Below are positions 27,792 to 36,284 of a stretch of DNA of 54,603 bases, one piece after another. The stretch's first letter is position 1; each line of letters opens with the position of its first letter. The stretch is from an uncultured Ruminococcus sp. (GTDB taxonomy: Bacteria; Bacillota; Clostridia; Oscillospirales; CAG-272). The translations under genes and the position numbers were made by a program. The stretch is taken from assembly GCA_902778145.1 (NCBI GenBank), contig CACYWW010000009.1, positions 1-54,603 on the forward strand, written 5' to 3'. Below the pieces are notes generated by a model. The model was not told the DNA's origin. It searched no databases and saw only the letters and a program-made list of their open reading frames with translations.

Positions 27792-27823
27792 ATATTCTGT
27801 TTTTTATGCAAAAAACAGAATAT
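27792..27823. promoter_or_regulatory. perfect 14-base inverted repeat, terminator or operator
   Basis: ATATTCTGTTTTTT, loop ATGC, then AAAAAACAGAATAT. It lies 14 bases beyond the stop of the UroD-like gene and 46 bases upstream of the xylA -35 box. It could end the upstream transcript or be an operator for a XylR-type repressor. It lacks an extra U-run beyond the stem, so its role is open. Confidence 0.55.
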
Positions 27824-27837
27824 TATTTTACTATTTC

Positions 27838-28932
27838 CTATCTGCAGAAGTCATATACCGTCTGATACATTTCGAACACGTTCTCCGTCGGGCTGTTGTC
27901 CTGTATCGCGTGGGTCGGGGCGAAATGATATCCGCCGTAAGGCTTCATCATTTCAAGGATATCCGTGCAGTTCGCCCTGACGTCCGCGGGCGTCCCGTAC
28001 GCGAGAGGCCCGGCCGTTGAGATGCACCCTCTCAGATTGAGCCTTCCGCCGAAATGATCGAGCAGCCAGCGCGGGCTCATGTTCGCCGCCTCCGGCTGAA
28101 GCGTATCCACGCCTTTGACGCCCATTCCAATGAAATCCTCATACGCCCACGACGAAGATCCGCACGTATGTATCATGACGGGCAGACCGTACGACTTTGC
28201 AAGATCGACGAACTGCTTCTGTATCGGCTTTATCGTTTTTCTGTACAGCTCAAGGCTGATCATCGGCGCGATCTGTGTGCCGAGATCCTCTCCGAGCCAG
28301 ATGAAATCTATCTCTCCGCGGCACGCCTCAAGCGTTCTTTCCATTATTTCAAGCGAGGATCGCGCACGGCGGCGGATAAGCCTCATCGGCGCCTCGTCCT
28401 CGAGGATGAGATGGCAGAGCGTGTCCTCCATCCCCATTATCCTGCCGTTGGAGTTGATCACGTCCGGCACGCCGGGGTCGCCCAGATGGAGGGCGAACAG
28501 CCCGCCGTAAGAGCGCGCGAGCTCAGCCGCCGCGCCGTAGTCGAAATCGTCCGGCGACGGCACGGGATAGTTATCGAACTCCTCGTCGTCCGCGTCCTTC
28601 AGAGGGAAATCGCAGAAATCCCAGTATCCGCCTGTTTCATGCGCCACCCAGCGCATGATAAACCCCTCGAGCGGGTCGCGCTGTCTGCCCTCCGGCACGT
28701 CGAAAAGCCGCGGTCCCTTGTACGGCGCGGCGATCCTGCGGTAATCCACGCCGAGCAGCCTCATGAAGGTTTCGTGACTTTCATTCTGTACGCCGAGGTA
28801 TTCTTTGAGTCGTCTGTCGATGCCGCCGTTCGCTTCATAGCCTATCGGCGGTCTGTCCGTTTTTTCAAATTCGAACGTCGCCCTGACGCGCTGTCTGCCC
28901 GTCATCGTTTCGGTCATCCTGTTAAGTTTCAT
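27838..28932 (-). CDS. UroD-family protein (methyltransferase-like)
   Basis: A 364-residue member of the uroporphyrinogen decarboxylase superfamily. Many members outside heme operons are corrinoid methyltransferases or unassigned proteins linked to sugar loci. MTGRQRVRATFEFEKTDRPPIGYE is the usual N-terminus and MIHTCGSSSWAYEDFIGMGVKGVDTLQPE holds the His/Cys pair that binds zinc in the methyltransferase branch. GRLNLRGCIST follows. No heme gene is nearby, so true uroporphyrinogen decarboxylase is unlikely. The ATG has GGAG six bases upstream. It stands alone between a terminator upstream (29021-29045) and the hairpin at 27792-27823. The substrate is unknown. Confidence 0.75.
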   Translation of the reverse strand: MKLNRMTETMTGRQRVRATFEFEKTDRPPIGYEANGGIDRRLKEYLGVQNESHETFMRLLGVDYRRIAAPYKGPRLFDVPEGRQRDPLEGFIMRWVAHETGGYWDFCDFPLKDADDEEFDNYPVPSPDDFDYGAAAELARSYGGLFALHLGDPGVPDVINSNGRIMGMEDTLCHLILEDEAPMRLIRRRARSSLEIMERTLEACRGEIDFIWLGEDLGTQIAPMISLELYRKTIKPIQKQFVDLAKSYGLPVMIHTCGSSSWAYEDFIGMGVKGVDTLQPEAANMSPRWLLDHFGGRLNLRGCISTAGPLAYGTPADVRANCTDILEMMKPYGGYHFAPTHAIQDNSPTENVFEMYQTVYDFCR

Positions 28933-29020
28933 GATACACTCCGGATCGTTTATTTTTTGTTTTCATCATCCCGGTCTCACGCGCGTGCGCGTTTGTCCGG
29001 CGCCGGCGCGGAGTATAAAG

Positions 29021-29045
29021 AAAAACCGGTGCGGGACCGGTTTTT
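29021..29045 (-). terminator. intrinsic terminator after the isomerase gene
   Basis: AAAAACCGGT-GCGGG-ACCGGTTTTT, a perfect 10-base stem. On the minus strand it is nine bases past the stop at 29054 and is followed by CTTT. Confidence 0.8.
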
Positions 29046-29053
29046 CCGTTATA

Positions 29054-29881
29054 TCAGTATCCGAGCGACCTCAGATATCCGCGGCTTATCTTCGCCGCCT
29101 CGAGCGTGGGCATATCCTTCGATTCGTCCTGTTCGACTATGATGTACTCGATACCGACACGCTTCGCCGCCGCGAGGATAGCCGGGAAGTCCTGCATACC
29201 CATACCGAGCGGACGGAAAGCGAATCCGTTGTCTTCCTTCGACTGCTTCGGCTTTGCTTTTCCGCTGTCGTCGATCAGCGCGTAAACGGGGCCGTCGGCG
29301 AGCTTTCTGCAGGTGAAATCCTTAAGATGGAGCGTATGCATCCTGCCCGCATATTTTTCTATGAAGGCCGCGGGATCGACTCCGGCGTATTTCGCCCAGC
29401 AGGTATCGACCTCACCCTCTATAAGATCGGGCATGGCGGCGTATATCCGCTCAAGTATGAATTCCCCGTCGAGATAATTGAACTCGAAATCGTGGTTGTG
29501 ATACGTGAGCTGTATACCGTTCTTCTTCAGAAGCTCGCCCACCTGTCTGAACTTCGCCATCGTGGCGTCGAAATTGCCGTTCTGGTAGTTTTCGATCCCG
29601 TACCACGGTATAGCCGAATAACGGGCGCCGATCGTCTTCAGGAAGTCGACCGCCTCCTGCCCCTGTTCAAGGAACAGATCGGGTCCCTGGTGGACGGACG
29701 GGCACGTGAGCCCGAGCTCGTCGAGCATGCTTCTGATCTCGGCGGCGTTGTGTCCGTAGTATCCCGCGAACTCAACGTGATCGTACCCCGCTTCCTTTAC
29801 CTTTTTCAGCGTGCCGAAGAAATTCTTCTCCATCTCATCCCTTACGGAATAAAGCTGCAGACCGACCTTGAAATCACTCAT
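29054..29881 (-). CDS. sugar phosphate isomerase/epimerase-like TIM-barrel protein
   Basis: A 275-residue AP-endonuclease-2/xylose-isomerase-like TIM barrel. The N-terminus KVGLQLYSVRDEMEKNFFGTLKKV and the middle QLTYHNHDFEFN are characteristic. EVDTCWAKYAGVD, MHTLHLKDF and YIIVEQDES carry metal-binding Glu, Asp and His residues. Such proteins usually work with Gfo/Idh/MocA dehydrogenases, which is exactly the gene 12 bases upstream, so the pair probably epimerises or isomerises a keto-sugar or inositol-like compound. The substrate cannot be named. AGAGG precedes the ATG. The transcript ends at the hairpin just downstream. Confidence 0.85.
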   Translation of the reverse strand: MSDFKVGLQLYSVRDEMEKNFFGTLKKVKEAGYDHVEFAGYYGHNAAEIRSMLDELGLTCPSVHQGPDLFLEQGQEAVDFLKTIGARYSAIPWYGIENYQNGNFDATMAKFRQVGELLKKNGIQLTYHNHDFEFNYLDGEFILERIYAAMPDLIEGEVDTCWAKYAGVDPAAFIEKYAGRMHTLHLKDFTCRKLADGPVYALIDDSGKAKPKQSKEDNGFAFRPLGMGMQDFPAILAAAKRVGIEYIIVEQDESKDMPTLEAAKISRGYLRSLGY

Positions 29882-29893
29882 ATGGCACCTCTC

Positions 29894-31072
29894 TTAAATC
29901 TCCGGGATATCGATGACGACCTCGTGACCCGTCTTGCCGGATCTTACGATACCGTCGATTATCGCCTGGTTGTAAACTATCTGAGACGACGGGACGGGAG
30001 CCTTGCCGCCGGTCTTCACGGCGTCGAGGAACGAGCGGATCTTGTGATAGAACTCGCCCTCCTTCGTGTTGCTCAGCATCGGTACGGTCGTGGAAACGCC
30101 CACGTCCGTGCCGGCAACGTCGTGATATATCGTCATCGGACCGCCGATAGAACCGTTCCAGCACTCGGTCGACGGGATACGCAGGGAAGCCTTCGTACCC
30201 ATGATTATCGTGTCGCCGGAGGTGTCGAGATTCATTGCCCAGGCTATACGGAAGTCGAGGATTATACCGCCCTCGAGACGGACGAGGCCCGCCGCGAAAT
30301 CGTCAACGCCGAACTCCTCCGAATATTCCTCGGGCTTATGCTCCGCTCTCCAGTATTCCTTGCTCTTGCCGAAGAAATCGGAGGTGTAGCCGGTAACGGT
30401 GAGGGGCTTCGGATATCCGATGGCGTTCAGGACCATATCGAGCGAATAACAGCCGATGTCGCCCATGGCGCCGATGCCGCCGGTCTTCGCCGAGATGAAC
30501 GAGGTGCCGAACGGGGTCGGTATCCCTCTTCTTCTGCCGCCGCCGGTCTGTATGTAGTAGATCTTTCCGAGCTCGCCGGATTCGACTATTTTCTTTATCA
30601 TCTGCATATTCGGATTGAATCTCGGCTGGAAGCCGATGGAGAGGACCTTGCCGCTCTTTTTCTCGGCTCTCATGACGTCGAGCGCCTCGTCAAGCGTTAC
30701 GGTGAACGGCTTTTCGAGCAGAACGTTCACACCGTGCTCGAGCGCGTCTATCGCGCAGGGCGCGTGCTGGGTGTTGTAGGTGCAGACAGATACCGCGTCG
30801 AGCTCCGGCTCGTTTTCGAGCAGCTCGTGGCACGACAGATAGCAGCGCGCCTCCGGATATCCCCACGCGTTCATGAAATCGGACGCCTTGCCGGGGATGA
30901 GATCCGCCGCCGCGACGATCTCAACGTCGGCCATTTTTTTGTATTCCTGCATATGCGCGCCGGCTATCCAGCCGGTGCCGATGATCGCTACCTTGAGTTT
31001 TTTCGAGGTATCCACGACGACCTCGGTCTGATCTTCCTTGAAGGCGTCAAGACTCGTCACTTTTTTTGCCAT
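29894..31072 (-). CDS. Gfo/Idh/MocA-family oxidoreductase
   Basis: NAD(P)-dependent sugar or inositol dehydrogenase-like protein of 392 residues. After ~25 extra N-terminal residues the Rossmann fold starts KVAIIGTGWIAGAHMQEYKKM. The family lysine is in VLLEKPFTVTLDEAL (EKP motif near residue 120). The substrate domain has GGIGAMGDIGCYSLDMVLNAIG with the conserved Asp and a His-poor region. The Shine-Dalgarno sequence is GGAAGGG. It is transcribed from a strong promoter with the isomerase behind it. The N-terminal extension (KKVTSLDAFKEDQTEVVVDTSK) is unusual but has no signal-peptide character. Confidence 0.87.
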   Translation of the reverse strand: MAKKVTSLDAFKEDQTEVVVDTSKKLKVAIIGTGWIAGAHMQEYKKMADVEIVAAADLIPGKASDFMNAWGYPEARCYLSCHELLENEPELDAVSVCTYNTQHAPCAIDALEHGVNVLLEKPFTVTLDEALDVMRAEKKSGKVLSIGFQPRFNPNMQMIKKIVESGELGKIYYIQTGGGRRRGIPTPFGTSFISAKTGGIGAMGDIGCYSLDMVLNAIGYPKPLTVTGYTSDFFGKSKEYWRAEHKPEEYSEEFGVDDFAAGLVRLEGGIILDFRIAWAMNLDTSGDTIIMGTKASLRIPSTECWNGSIGGPMTIYHDVAGTDVGVSTTVPMLSNTKEGEFYHKIRSFLDAVKTGGKAPVPSSQIVYNQAIIDGIVRSGKTGHEVVIDIPEI

Positions 31073-31123
31073 ATGTATTCCCTTCCTGTACTTTCGGATC
31101 CTTTCATGGGATCTTTTTTCTTT

Positions 31124-31153
31124 ATTATATCACCCGATCAGTTGATTTGTCAA
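31124..31153 (-). promoter_or_regulatory. promoter of the dehydrogenase-isomerase pair
   Basis: Minus-strand TTGACA (31148-31153), 18-base spacer, TATAAT (31124-31129). Both boxes match consensus fully. Confidence 0.8.
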
Positions 31154-31194
31154 TACCATTCTTAAAAGAATCGGCGCCGCGTCCGCCTCCCGGA

Positions 31195-31228
31195 CGAAAA
31201 AAACGCCGGGATCGGTACCCGGCGTTTT
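31195..31228 (-). terminator. terminator of the oad operon
   Basis: AAAACGCCGGG-ATCGGTA-CCCGGCGTTTT (31200-31228) begins a few bases after the oadA stop. On the minus strand it is followed by a run of T. Strong intrinsic terminator. Confidence 0.85.
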
Positions 31229-31231
31229 GCG

Positions 31232-32626
31232 TCAGAAGAAGACCCTGAGAGTCCTCTCCTCCTCTTCCTTTTTCGGAGCGTATTTGTTTTTCAGGAATTC
31301 CGGCGCGACCTTAGGGAAAAGCGCGCATGACAGAACGTCCTCGTCACACCGTGCGACGTCCTTCATTTCCTCTCGGTATTTTTCGAGCTCCGGTTCTATG
31401 AGATCGGCGGGACGGCAGGTTATGAGCTCCTCGTCGCCTATCGCCTTTTTTCTGACCTCTTCGTTCACCTCACCGGGCAGTCTGCCGTATTCCCCGCGCA
31501 GAACGCCCTTCGATTCCTTTGTGAACGTCTTGTATCTCTCGCCCATCAGCACGTTCATGACGGCCTGCGTGCCGACGATCTGCGACGTGGGCGTCACGAG
31601 CGGAGGATATCCGAAATCCTTCCTTACTCTCGGTATCTCAGCCAGAACGTCGTAATACCTGTCCTCCGCCTTCGCCTGCTTGAGCTGTGAAATGAGGTTC
31701 GAGAGCATGCCGCCCGGGACCTGGTAAAGCAGAGTGTTCGTGTCGACACGGAGCACCTTCGGATCGAGGATGCCTTCGTTTTTCAGCCTTTCGGCGACGC
31801 CCCTGAAATGTGCCGCCGCCTTTGACATCAGGTCGAGATCGAGCCCGGTATCGCGCGGGGTGTCCTTCAGCGTTGCGACAAGGGATTCGGTCGACGGCTG
31901 GCTCGTGCCGTTCGCGAACGGAGAAAGCGCCGTGTCGACAATGTCGACGCCCGCCTGCGCCGCGAGCAGGTTCGTCATATCGCCCGTGCCCGTCGTATTG
32001 TGCGTATGGAGGTGGACCGGTACCGATACGCGCTCCTTGATCGCCTTTATAAGCGAGAACGCCTCGTACGGGAGGAGCAGGTTCGCCATATCCTTGATAC
32101 AGATCGTATCGGCGCCCATCTCCTCGAGCTTCATCGCGAGCTCAACGAAATACCGTTCGTTGTGGACGGGGCTTATCGTGTAGCTTATCGCCGCCTCAGC
32201 CTCGCCGCCGTAGTATTTCGTATACTTCATCGCGCATTCGATGTTGCGGACGTCGTTCAGCGCGTCGAATATCCTGATTATGTTTATTCCGTTCTCGATC
32301 GACTTTTTGACGAAAAGCTCGACGACGTCGTCGGCGTAATGCTTGTATCCCAAAAGGTTCTGCCCGCGCAGAAGCATCTGCAGCTTTGTATTCGGCAGCG
32401 CCTTGCGGAGAGCGCGGAGACGCTCCCACGGATCCTCGTGCAAGAATCTCATGCAGGCGTCGAACGTAGCGCCGCCCCAGCATTCGAGCGAATAATATCC
32501 TATTTTATCAAGTATTTCACAGGCGGGGAGCATATCCTCCGTACGCATGCGCGTAGCCGCCTGCGACTGGTGCGCGTCGCGCAGGATCGTATCCGTGATC
32601 TTCAGCGGATTTTTCTGTGTATCCAT
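31232..32626 (-). CDS. oadA: oxaloacetate decarboxylase alpha (carboxyltransferase) subunit
   Basis: Takes CO2 from oxaloacetate (or a related acid) and loads it onto the biotin of the carrier protein. The 464-residue protein has the carboxyltransferase barrel: ITDTILRDAHQSQAATRMRTEDM at the N-terminus, CWGGATFDACMRFLHEDPWERL, the catalytic KDMANLLLPYEA (Lys expected to be carboxylated or metal-linked), and metal His pair VHLHTHNTTG. It ends without the biotin domain found in longer OadA proteins. That domain is the separate gene at 33837-34175. ATG at 32626 follows GAGGTGAT. A GTG two codons upstream is the alternative. Confidence 0.93.
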   Translation of the reverse strand: MDTQKNPLKITDTILRDAHQSQAATRMRTEDMLPACEILDKIGYYSLECWGGATFDACMRFLHEDPWERLRALRKALPNTKLQMLLRGQNLLGYKHYADDVVELFVKKSIENGINIIRIFDALNDVRNIECAMKYTKYYGGEAEAAISYTISPVHNERYFVELAMKLEEMGADTICIKDMANLLLPYEAFSLIKAIKERVSVPVHLHTHNTTGTGDMTNLLAAQAGVDIVDTALSPFANGTSQPSTESLVATLKDTPRDTGLDLDLMSKAAAHFRGVAERLKNEGILDPKVLRVDTNTLLYQVPGGMLSNLISQLKQAKAEDRYYDVLAEIPRVRKDFGYPPLVTPTSQIVGTQAVMNVLMGERYKTFTKESKGVLRGEYGRLPGEVNEEVRKKAIGDEELITCRPADLIEPELEKYREEMKDVARCDEDVLSCALFPKVAPEFLKNKYAPKKEEEERTLRVFF

Positions 32627-32633
32627 AATCACC

Positions 32634-33833
32634 TCAATGAGCGAAAAGCGAGAGCAGGACGCCGGCGGCGATAGCGGAGCCTATGACTCCCGCCACGTTC
32701 GGGCCCATCGCGTGCATCAGAAGGAAGTTGCCGGGATCCTCCTCCTGGCCGACCTTCTGGCTTACCCTCGCCGCCATCGGCACCGCGGAAACGCCGGCGG
32801 AGCCTATGAGCGGGTTTATCTTGTTCTTTGTGAAGAGGTTCATGAACTTGGCGAGCAGGACGCCTCCGGCTGTACCGAAGCTGAACGCCACGATGCCTAT
32901 CGCAAGAATGAGCAGCGTCTTCAGATCGAGGAAGTTATCAGCCGTAGCCGTTGCGCCGACGGAAACTCCCAGGAATATCGTGACTATGTTCATAAGCTCG
33001 TTCTGCACGGTCTTCGAAAGCCTTTCGGTGACTCCGCATTCACGGAGCAGGTTTCCGAACATCAGGCATCCGACGAGCGGAGCCGCCGACGGAACGATCA
33101 GCGATACGACGACAATCATGAGTATCGGGAAAACGATCCTCATTCCCTTTGATACGGGGCGGAGCTGCTTCATCTGGATGGCTCTTTCCTTCTTCGTCGT
33201 AAGGAGCTTCATTATCGGGGGCTGGATGAACGGCACGAGCGCCATGTAGCAGTACGCGGCTATGGCGATCGGTCCGAGCAGCTCGGGGGCGAGCCTTGTC
33301 GCCGTATAGATCGCCGTGGGGCCGTCGGCGCCGCCGATTATCCCGATAGCGCCGGACTGCGCCGCCGTGAAGCCGAGGCTTCCGGAGGACAGCTTATAAA
33401 GCCCGTTCGCCGCGGCGTAGGTGACGAAAATACCGAGCTGAGCCGCCGCTCCGAGCAGCATGCTGCGCGGATTCGCGATCATGGGCGAGAAATCCGTCAT
33501 GGCTCCCACGCCTATGAATATGAGGCACGGGTAAATACCGAGCTTGACGCCGAGATAGAGTATGTCTATGAGTCCCGCCTGACCCTGCGCGAATATCGAC
33601 CAGTCGATATGACCGCCGGCAAAGACCTCCGAATGGAAGAGCCCGGCGCCGGGAAGGTTGGTGAGTATCATGCCGATCGCTATCGGAACGAGCAGGAGCG
33701 GCTCGAATTTCTTTTTAATCCCGAGATAAAGGAGAATGCCGCCGATAACGAACATTATCAGGCATTTCCAGTTATTGTCGACCGAAAAAAGGTAAAAACC
33801 GGTCTGCTTGAGAAAGTTTACGAGAGCGTCCAT
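32634..33833 (-). CDS. oadB: sodium-pumping decarboxylase beta subunit
   Basis: Integral membrane subunit that decarboxylates carboxybiotin and pumps Na+ outwards. 399 residues with about nine to eleven hydrophobic segments. The conserved Asp of the sodium path is in [20 protein letters not shown] near residue 175, and the family also conserves [25 protein letters not shown] and [16 protein letters not shown], all seen here. The C-terminus [19 protein letters not shown] is typical. It starts 3 bases after the carrier gene and ends 7 bases before oadA, so the pump genes are cotranscribed. Confidence 0.94.
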   Translation of the reverse strand: MDALVNFLKQTGFYLFSVDNNWKCLIMFVIGGILLYLGIKKKFEPLLLVPIAIGMILTNLPGAGLFHSEVFAGGHIDWSIFAQGQAGLIDILYLGVKLGIYPCLIFIGVGAMTDFSPMIANPRSMLLGAAAQLGIFVTYAAANGLYKLSSGSLGFTAAQSGAIGIIGGADGPTAIYTATRLAPELLGPIAIAAYCYMALVPFIQPPIMKLLTTKKERAIQMKQLRPVSKGMRIVFPILMIVVVSLIVPSAAPLVGCLMFGNLLRECGVTERLSKTVQNELMNIVTIFLGVSVGATATADNFLDLKTLLILAIGIVAFSFGTAGGVLLAKFMNLFTKNKINPLIGSAGVSAVPMAARVSQKVGQEEDPGNFLLMHAMGPNVAGVIGSAIAAGVLLSLFAH

Positions 33834-33836
33834 ACG

Positions 33837-34175
33837 TCAGCCTATCACGCACAGGACGGTGCCCGCGTCTACCTGCGTACCGGCGCTCACGGCGACGGAC
33901 GATACCGTGCCGTCCTCCTTCGCGAGGATCTCGTTCTCCATCTTCATCGCCTCGAGTATCATCAGCACCTGACCCTTTTTCACGCGGTCGCCCGCTTTGA
34001 CGCTTACCGTCGTCACCGTGCCGGTGAGCGGAGCCTTCACGGCGCCTTCGGCAGCGGCGGACGGAGCCGTCACCTGCGCGGACGCTGTCTGTACGGGCGC
34101 CGCCTCGTCGTCCGAGACGAGCTCGATGAGCACTTCGTATTCAACACCGTTTGCAATTACCTTGTACTTTTTCAT
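33837..34175 (-). CDS. biotin carboxyl carrier protein of the decarboxylase
   Basis: Small 112-residue carrier. The N-terminal 40 residues (KKYKVIANGVEYEVLIEL) are the usual lead-in, residues ~40-50 are an Ala/Pro-rich swinging linker, and the biotinyl domain carries EAMKMENE with the lysine that is biotinylated. It shuttles CO2 from OadA to OadB. It overlaps the gamma subunit gene by 4 bases upstream. Having a free carrier rather than one fused to OadA matches glutaconyl-CoA/methylmalonyl-CoA decarboxylase-type gene sets, so the true substrate could differ from oxaloacetate. The OadA sequence argues for oxaloacetate. Confidence 0.92.
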   Translation of the reverse strand: MKKYKVIANGVEYEVLIELVSDDEAAPVQTASAQVTAPSAAAEGAVKAPLTGTVTTVSVKAGDRVKKGQVLMILEAMKMENEILAKEDGTVSSVAVSAGTQVDAGTVLCVIG

Positions 34176-34498
34176 TTTGTGACCCTCTTTACGGATATTA
34201 TTCTGACAGCCGATACGTCTTTGCCGAGCTCCTCGGCCACGGCGGCGCCTATGACCGCGGCAAGCTCGCCGTCGGGCTTGAACGCACCTTCATCCGCCGG
34301 CGCCGCGGAGCCTTCATCCGCGTTTTTTTCCGGCTTTTTTCCAAGCTGCAGCGCGGAGCCCGCGAGCAGTATCAGACGGCAGACGAGCATAACGAGCAAA
34401 AGCCCGGCAAATACGACGCCTATTCCCATAAGCATCACGTTCAGTATCCCGGGATCCGCCGTCACGGCCGTCACCGCCTCTTCCGTTATTCCTTCCAT
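34172..34498 (-). CDS. oadG: decarboxylase gamma subunit (OadG-like)
   Basis: Single-span membrane protein of 108 residues that holds the decarboxylase complex together. The hydrophobic helix is ILNVMLMGIGVVFAGLLLVMLVC (about residues 18-42), followed by a charged linker rich in Lys, Glu and Ala and a C-terminal stretch with AAVIGAAVAEELGKDVSAVRIISVKRV, which is common in clostridial OadG-like proteins. ATG at 34498 is preceded by GAGGAG. An upstream TTG start would swallow that site. First gene of the operon. Confidence 0.8.
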   Translation of the reverse strand: MEGITEEAVTAVTADPGILNVMLMGIGVVFAGLLLVMLVCRLILLAGSALQLGKKPEKNADEGSAAPADEGAFKPDGELAAVIGAAVAEELGKDVSAVRIISVKRVTK

Positions 34499-34528
34499 AG
34501 CTCTCCTCAATTTCAAAAAAATCGATTT

Positions 34529-34557
34529 ATTATATCACTCGGGCTATTAAGTTTTCT
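34529..34557 (-). promoter_or_regulatory. possible oad promoter
   Basis: A perfect TATAAT on the minus strand (34529-34534) about 30 bases before oadG. The matching -35 (TAGAAA, 18 bases away) is poor. The tadA stop is only 67 bases upstream, so read-through from tadA is also possible. Confidence 0.4.
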
Positions 34558-34564
34558 ATACCAT

Positions 34565-35038
34565 TTAATTGCGGTTTTTGCGCAAATTATTGAAAAACCG
34601 TCGGAGAAGTTCCGAGCACTCCTCCTCCATCACGCCGCCGTGCACCTCCGGCATGTGGTTGAACCTGAAATCCCTCAGATCGCACACGCCTCCGAAGCCG
34701 CCGAAGCGTATATCGGGCGCGCCGTAGTAGACGCGGCGTATCCGGCTGTTCACGCAGGCGCCCGCGCACATGACGCACGGCTCGAGCGTGACGAACAGAT
34801 CGCCTTTATGGAGCCTCCAGCCACGGAGCGACGAGCACGCGGCGTCGATCGCGGAGAGCTCCGCGTGGTAAAGCGCGTTTTTCCCCGTCTCGCGCCTGTT
34901 GCGGGCGCGGGCGACTATCCTGTCCTCCCAGACTATCACGGCGCCGACCGGCACCTCGCCGAGCTCGTACGCTTCAAGCGCCTCGGCATACGCTTCGCCC
35001 ATGTAAAAGCGGAGCTCTTCTTCCGTGTATTCCTTCAT
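34565..35038 (-). CDS. tadA: tRNA adenosine(34) deaminase
   Basis: Deaminates the wobble adenosine of tRNA-Arg(ACG) to inosine. The 157-residue protein has the zinc deaminase motifs: HAELSAID (zinc His and catalytic Glu) near residue 60 and PCVMCAGAC (two zinc Cys) near residue 90, plus PVGAVIVWEDRI. The length matches TadA and not the shorter cytidine deaminases. The ATG at 35038 sits just inside the end of the CPBP gene's stop region, with only a weak GGGAT. A TTG four codons earlier is possible. It is probably coupled to the preceding CPBP gene. Confidence 0.92.
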   Translation of the reverse strand: MKEYTEEELRFYMGEAYAEALEAYELGEVPVGAVIVWEDRIVARARNRRETGKNALYHAELSAIDAACSSLRGWRLHKGDLFVTLEPCVMCAGACVNSRIRRVYYGAPDIRFGGFGGVCDLRDFRFNHMPEVHGGVMEEECSELLRRFFNNLRKNRN

Positions 35039-35039
35039 A

Positions 35040-36038
35040 TCATCCCGCAAGCCGCGTCAAAAACGACATCCCGAACGTGAGCAGGGTTATAAGCAGCGCC
35101 GCGCACACGTAGATCACGAGAAGCGGCGACAGCTTTCCGTGCAGACCGCCGCGCAGATCGACCCTGAGCGGCTCATCCGTCACCGTGCAGAGCGCCGTCC
35201 CTTCGTTTTTCTCCTCACGTCTGTGTTTTATAAGAAAGATCCCGGCGGCGGTACCGGCGGCGAATATCACGGCGCTCACCGAAAGCTCCGCTATAAATGA
35301 TACCTCGGGAGACAGAAATTCGGGGAGCGACAGGAAAAGCACGCTTAAGAAGTTGTTGATGAAGTGCACCGCCATCGAGACGCGCAGAGTGCCGCAGCTG
35401 AGCGCGGCGTACGCCATGGCTGTTCCGGCGATGAATGCGAACGGGAGCTGTACCGGGTTCATGTGCATCAGAGCGAACAGGACGCCGGACGTCATGACCG
35501 CGAAGCTTTTTCCGAACGGCAGCAGCTCTCCGAGCACCAGACCGCGCATCGCCAGTTCCTCAAACACCGCCGGGAAAACGGCGATATAGATCACCCGCAG
35601 TATGAAGACCGCCGGGTCTCCGGTCGGCTGCGCCGCACCGAGGTTCGGGTCCGCGCCGATCCCGGTCAGCGCCGCCGAAACGACAGCCGCCACGAGCTGC
35701 GCGAAGTAAACGACGCCGAGCGTGAAGACGCCGACGGCGAACGTCCCCTTTTTCCCGCGGCGGAAGCTGAAATATTCCGCGGGGCGTCTTCCGGTGACGA
35801 TCCCGAACAGAAAGACCGGGAGCGCCATATATGTAAGATAGATGATCGCCTGCGAAAGCTCGCCGTAAAAGCCCTGCTTCTGCAGGGCGACCGGTATGAT
35901 CGGCACGAAGCTCACGTAGAGGTTTATGCCGAGTATTATGAACATGAGCACGGCGACGCGGCTCTGCGCCGCTCTGAACCGGGCGTTCCTCATGATCTCC
36001 CCGTTTACGGGCGGGTCCCCGAAACCAAGATCGTTCAT
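35040..36038 (-). CDS. CPBP-family intramembrane metalloprotease
   Basis: Membrane protein of 332 residues with about eight hydrophobic segments. The CPBP (CAAX protease/bacteriocin-processing) motifs are all present: motif 1 FEELAMRGLV near residue 165, motif 2 FALMHMNPVQLPFAFIAG and motif 3 VHFINNFLS. They supply the two glutamates and histidines of the active site. Substrates of such proteins in clostridia are mostly unknown. A charged loop and a final helix (LSPLLVIYVCAALLITLLTFGMSFL) follow. The ATG at 36038 has no Shine-Dalgarno sequence and lies only seven bases from a -10 box. The in-frame ATG at residue 16 has GGGGAG but with only three bases of spacing. Confidence 0.87.
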   Translation of the reverse strand: MNDLGFGDPPVNGEIMRNARFRAAQSRVAVLMFIILGINLYVSFVPIIPVALQKQGFYGELSQAIIYLTYMALPVFLFGIVTGRRPAEYFSFRRGKKGTFAVGVFTLGVVYFAQLVAAVVSAALTGIGADPNLGAAQPTGDPAVFILRVIYIAVFPAVFEELAMRGLVLGELLPFGKSFAVMTSGVLFALMHMNPVQLPFAFIAGTAMAYAALSCGTLRVSMAVHFINNFLSVLFLSLPEFLSPEVSFIAELSVSAVIFAAGTAAGIFLIKHRREEKNEGTALCTVTDEPLRVDLRGGLHGKLSPLLVIYVCAALLITLLTFGMSFLTRLAG

Positions 36039-36044
36039 GGTACC

Positions 36045-36074
36045 ATATTACTCATAATTCTGTGAATAAGTCAA
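36045..36074 (-). promoter_or_regulatory. promoter abutting the CPBP gene
   Basis: Minus-strand TTGACT (36069-36074), 18-base spacer, TAATAT (36045-36050), then GGTACC and the ATG. Transcription would begin at or within a base or two of the start codon, suggesting a leaderless message. Confidence 0.6.
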
Positions 36075-36191
36075 CCCAAGAGCCACAAAATAATGTTAAA
36101 AAGCGCTGTTTTGTGTATTATGCACAAAAATTCAGCGGTAATTTCATGTATTTTGACATCAACGTGTTGATCGTTGTTTACAAATTCGACG

Positions 36192-36220
36192 TTGTTTTAT
36201 CCGAGTTCCAAATGTATAAT
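36192..36220 (+). promoter_or_regulatory. promoter of the M23 peptidase gene
   Basis: TTGTTT (36192-36197), 17-base spacer and a perfect TATAAT (36215-36220). Expected start near 36227, leader about 58 bases. Confidence 0.6.
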
Positions 36221-36284
36221 ATAAAAATGGATCCGGATAGGGTCCGGATTTCAGCGCGGAATTTTTTCAGGAGCGTCACGGCTT

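Noticed and set aside
27838-28932. True heme-pathway uroporphyrinogen decarboxylase
   Set aside because: No heme genes nearby and the HTCG-type zinc motif points to the methyltransferase-like branch.
28931-31165. Open frame of 744 codons on the plus strand
   Set aside because: It lies wholly opposite two well-supported minus-strand genes, has Arg/His/Val-rich composition typical of a GC-rich shadow frame, and no family motif.
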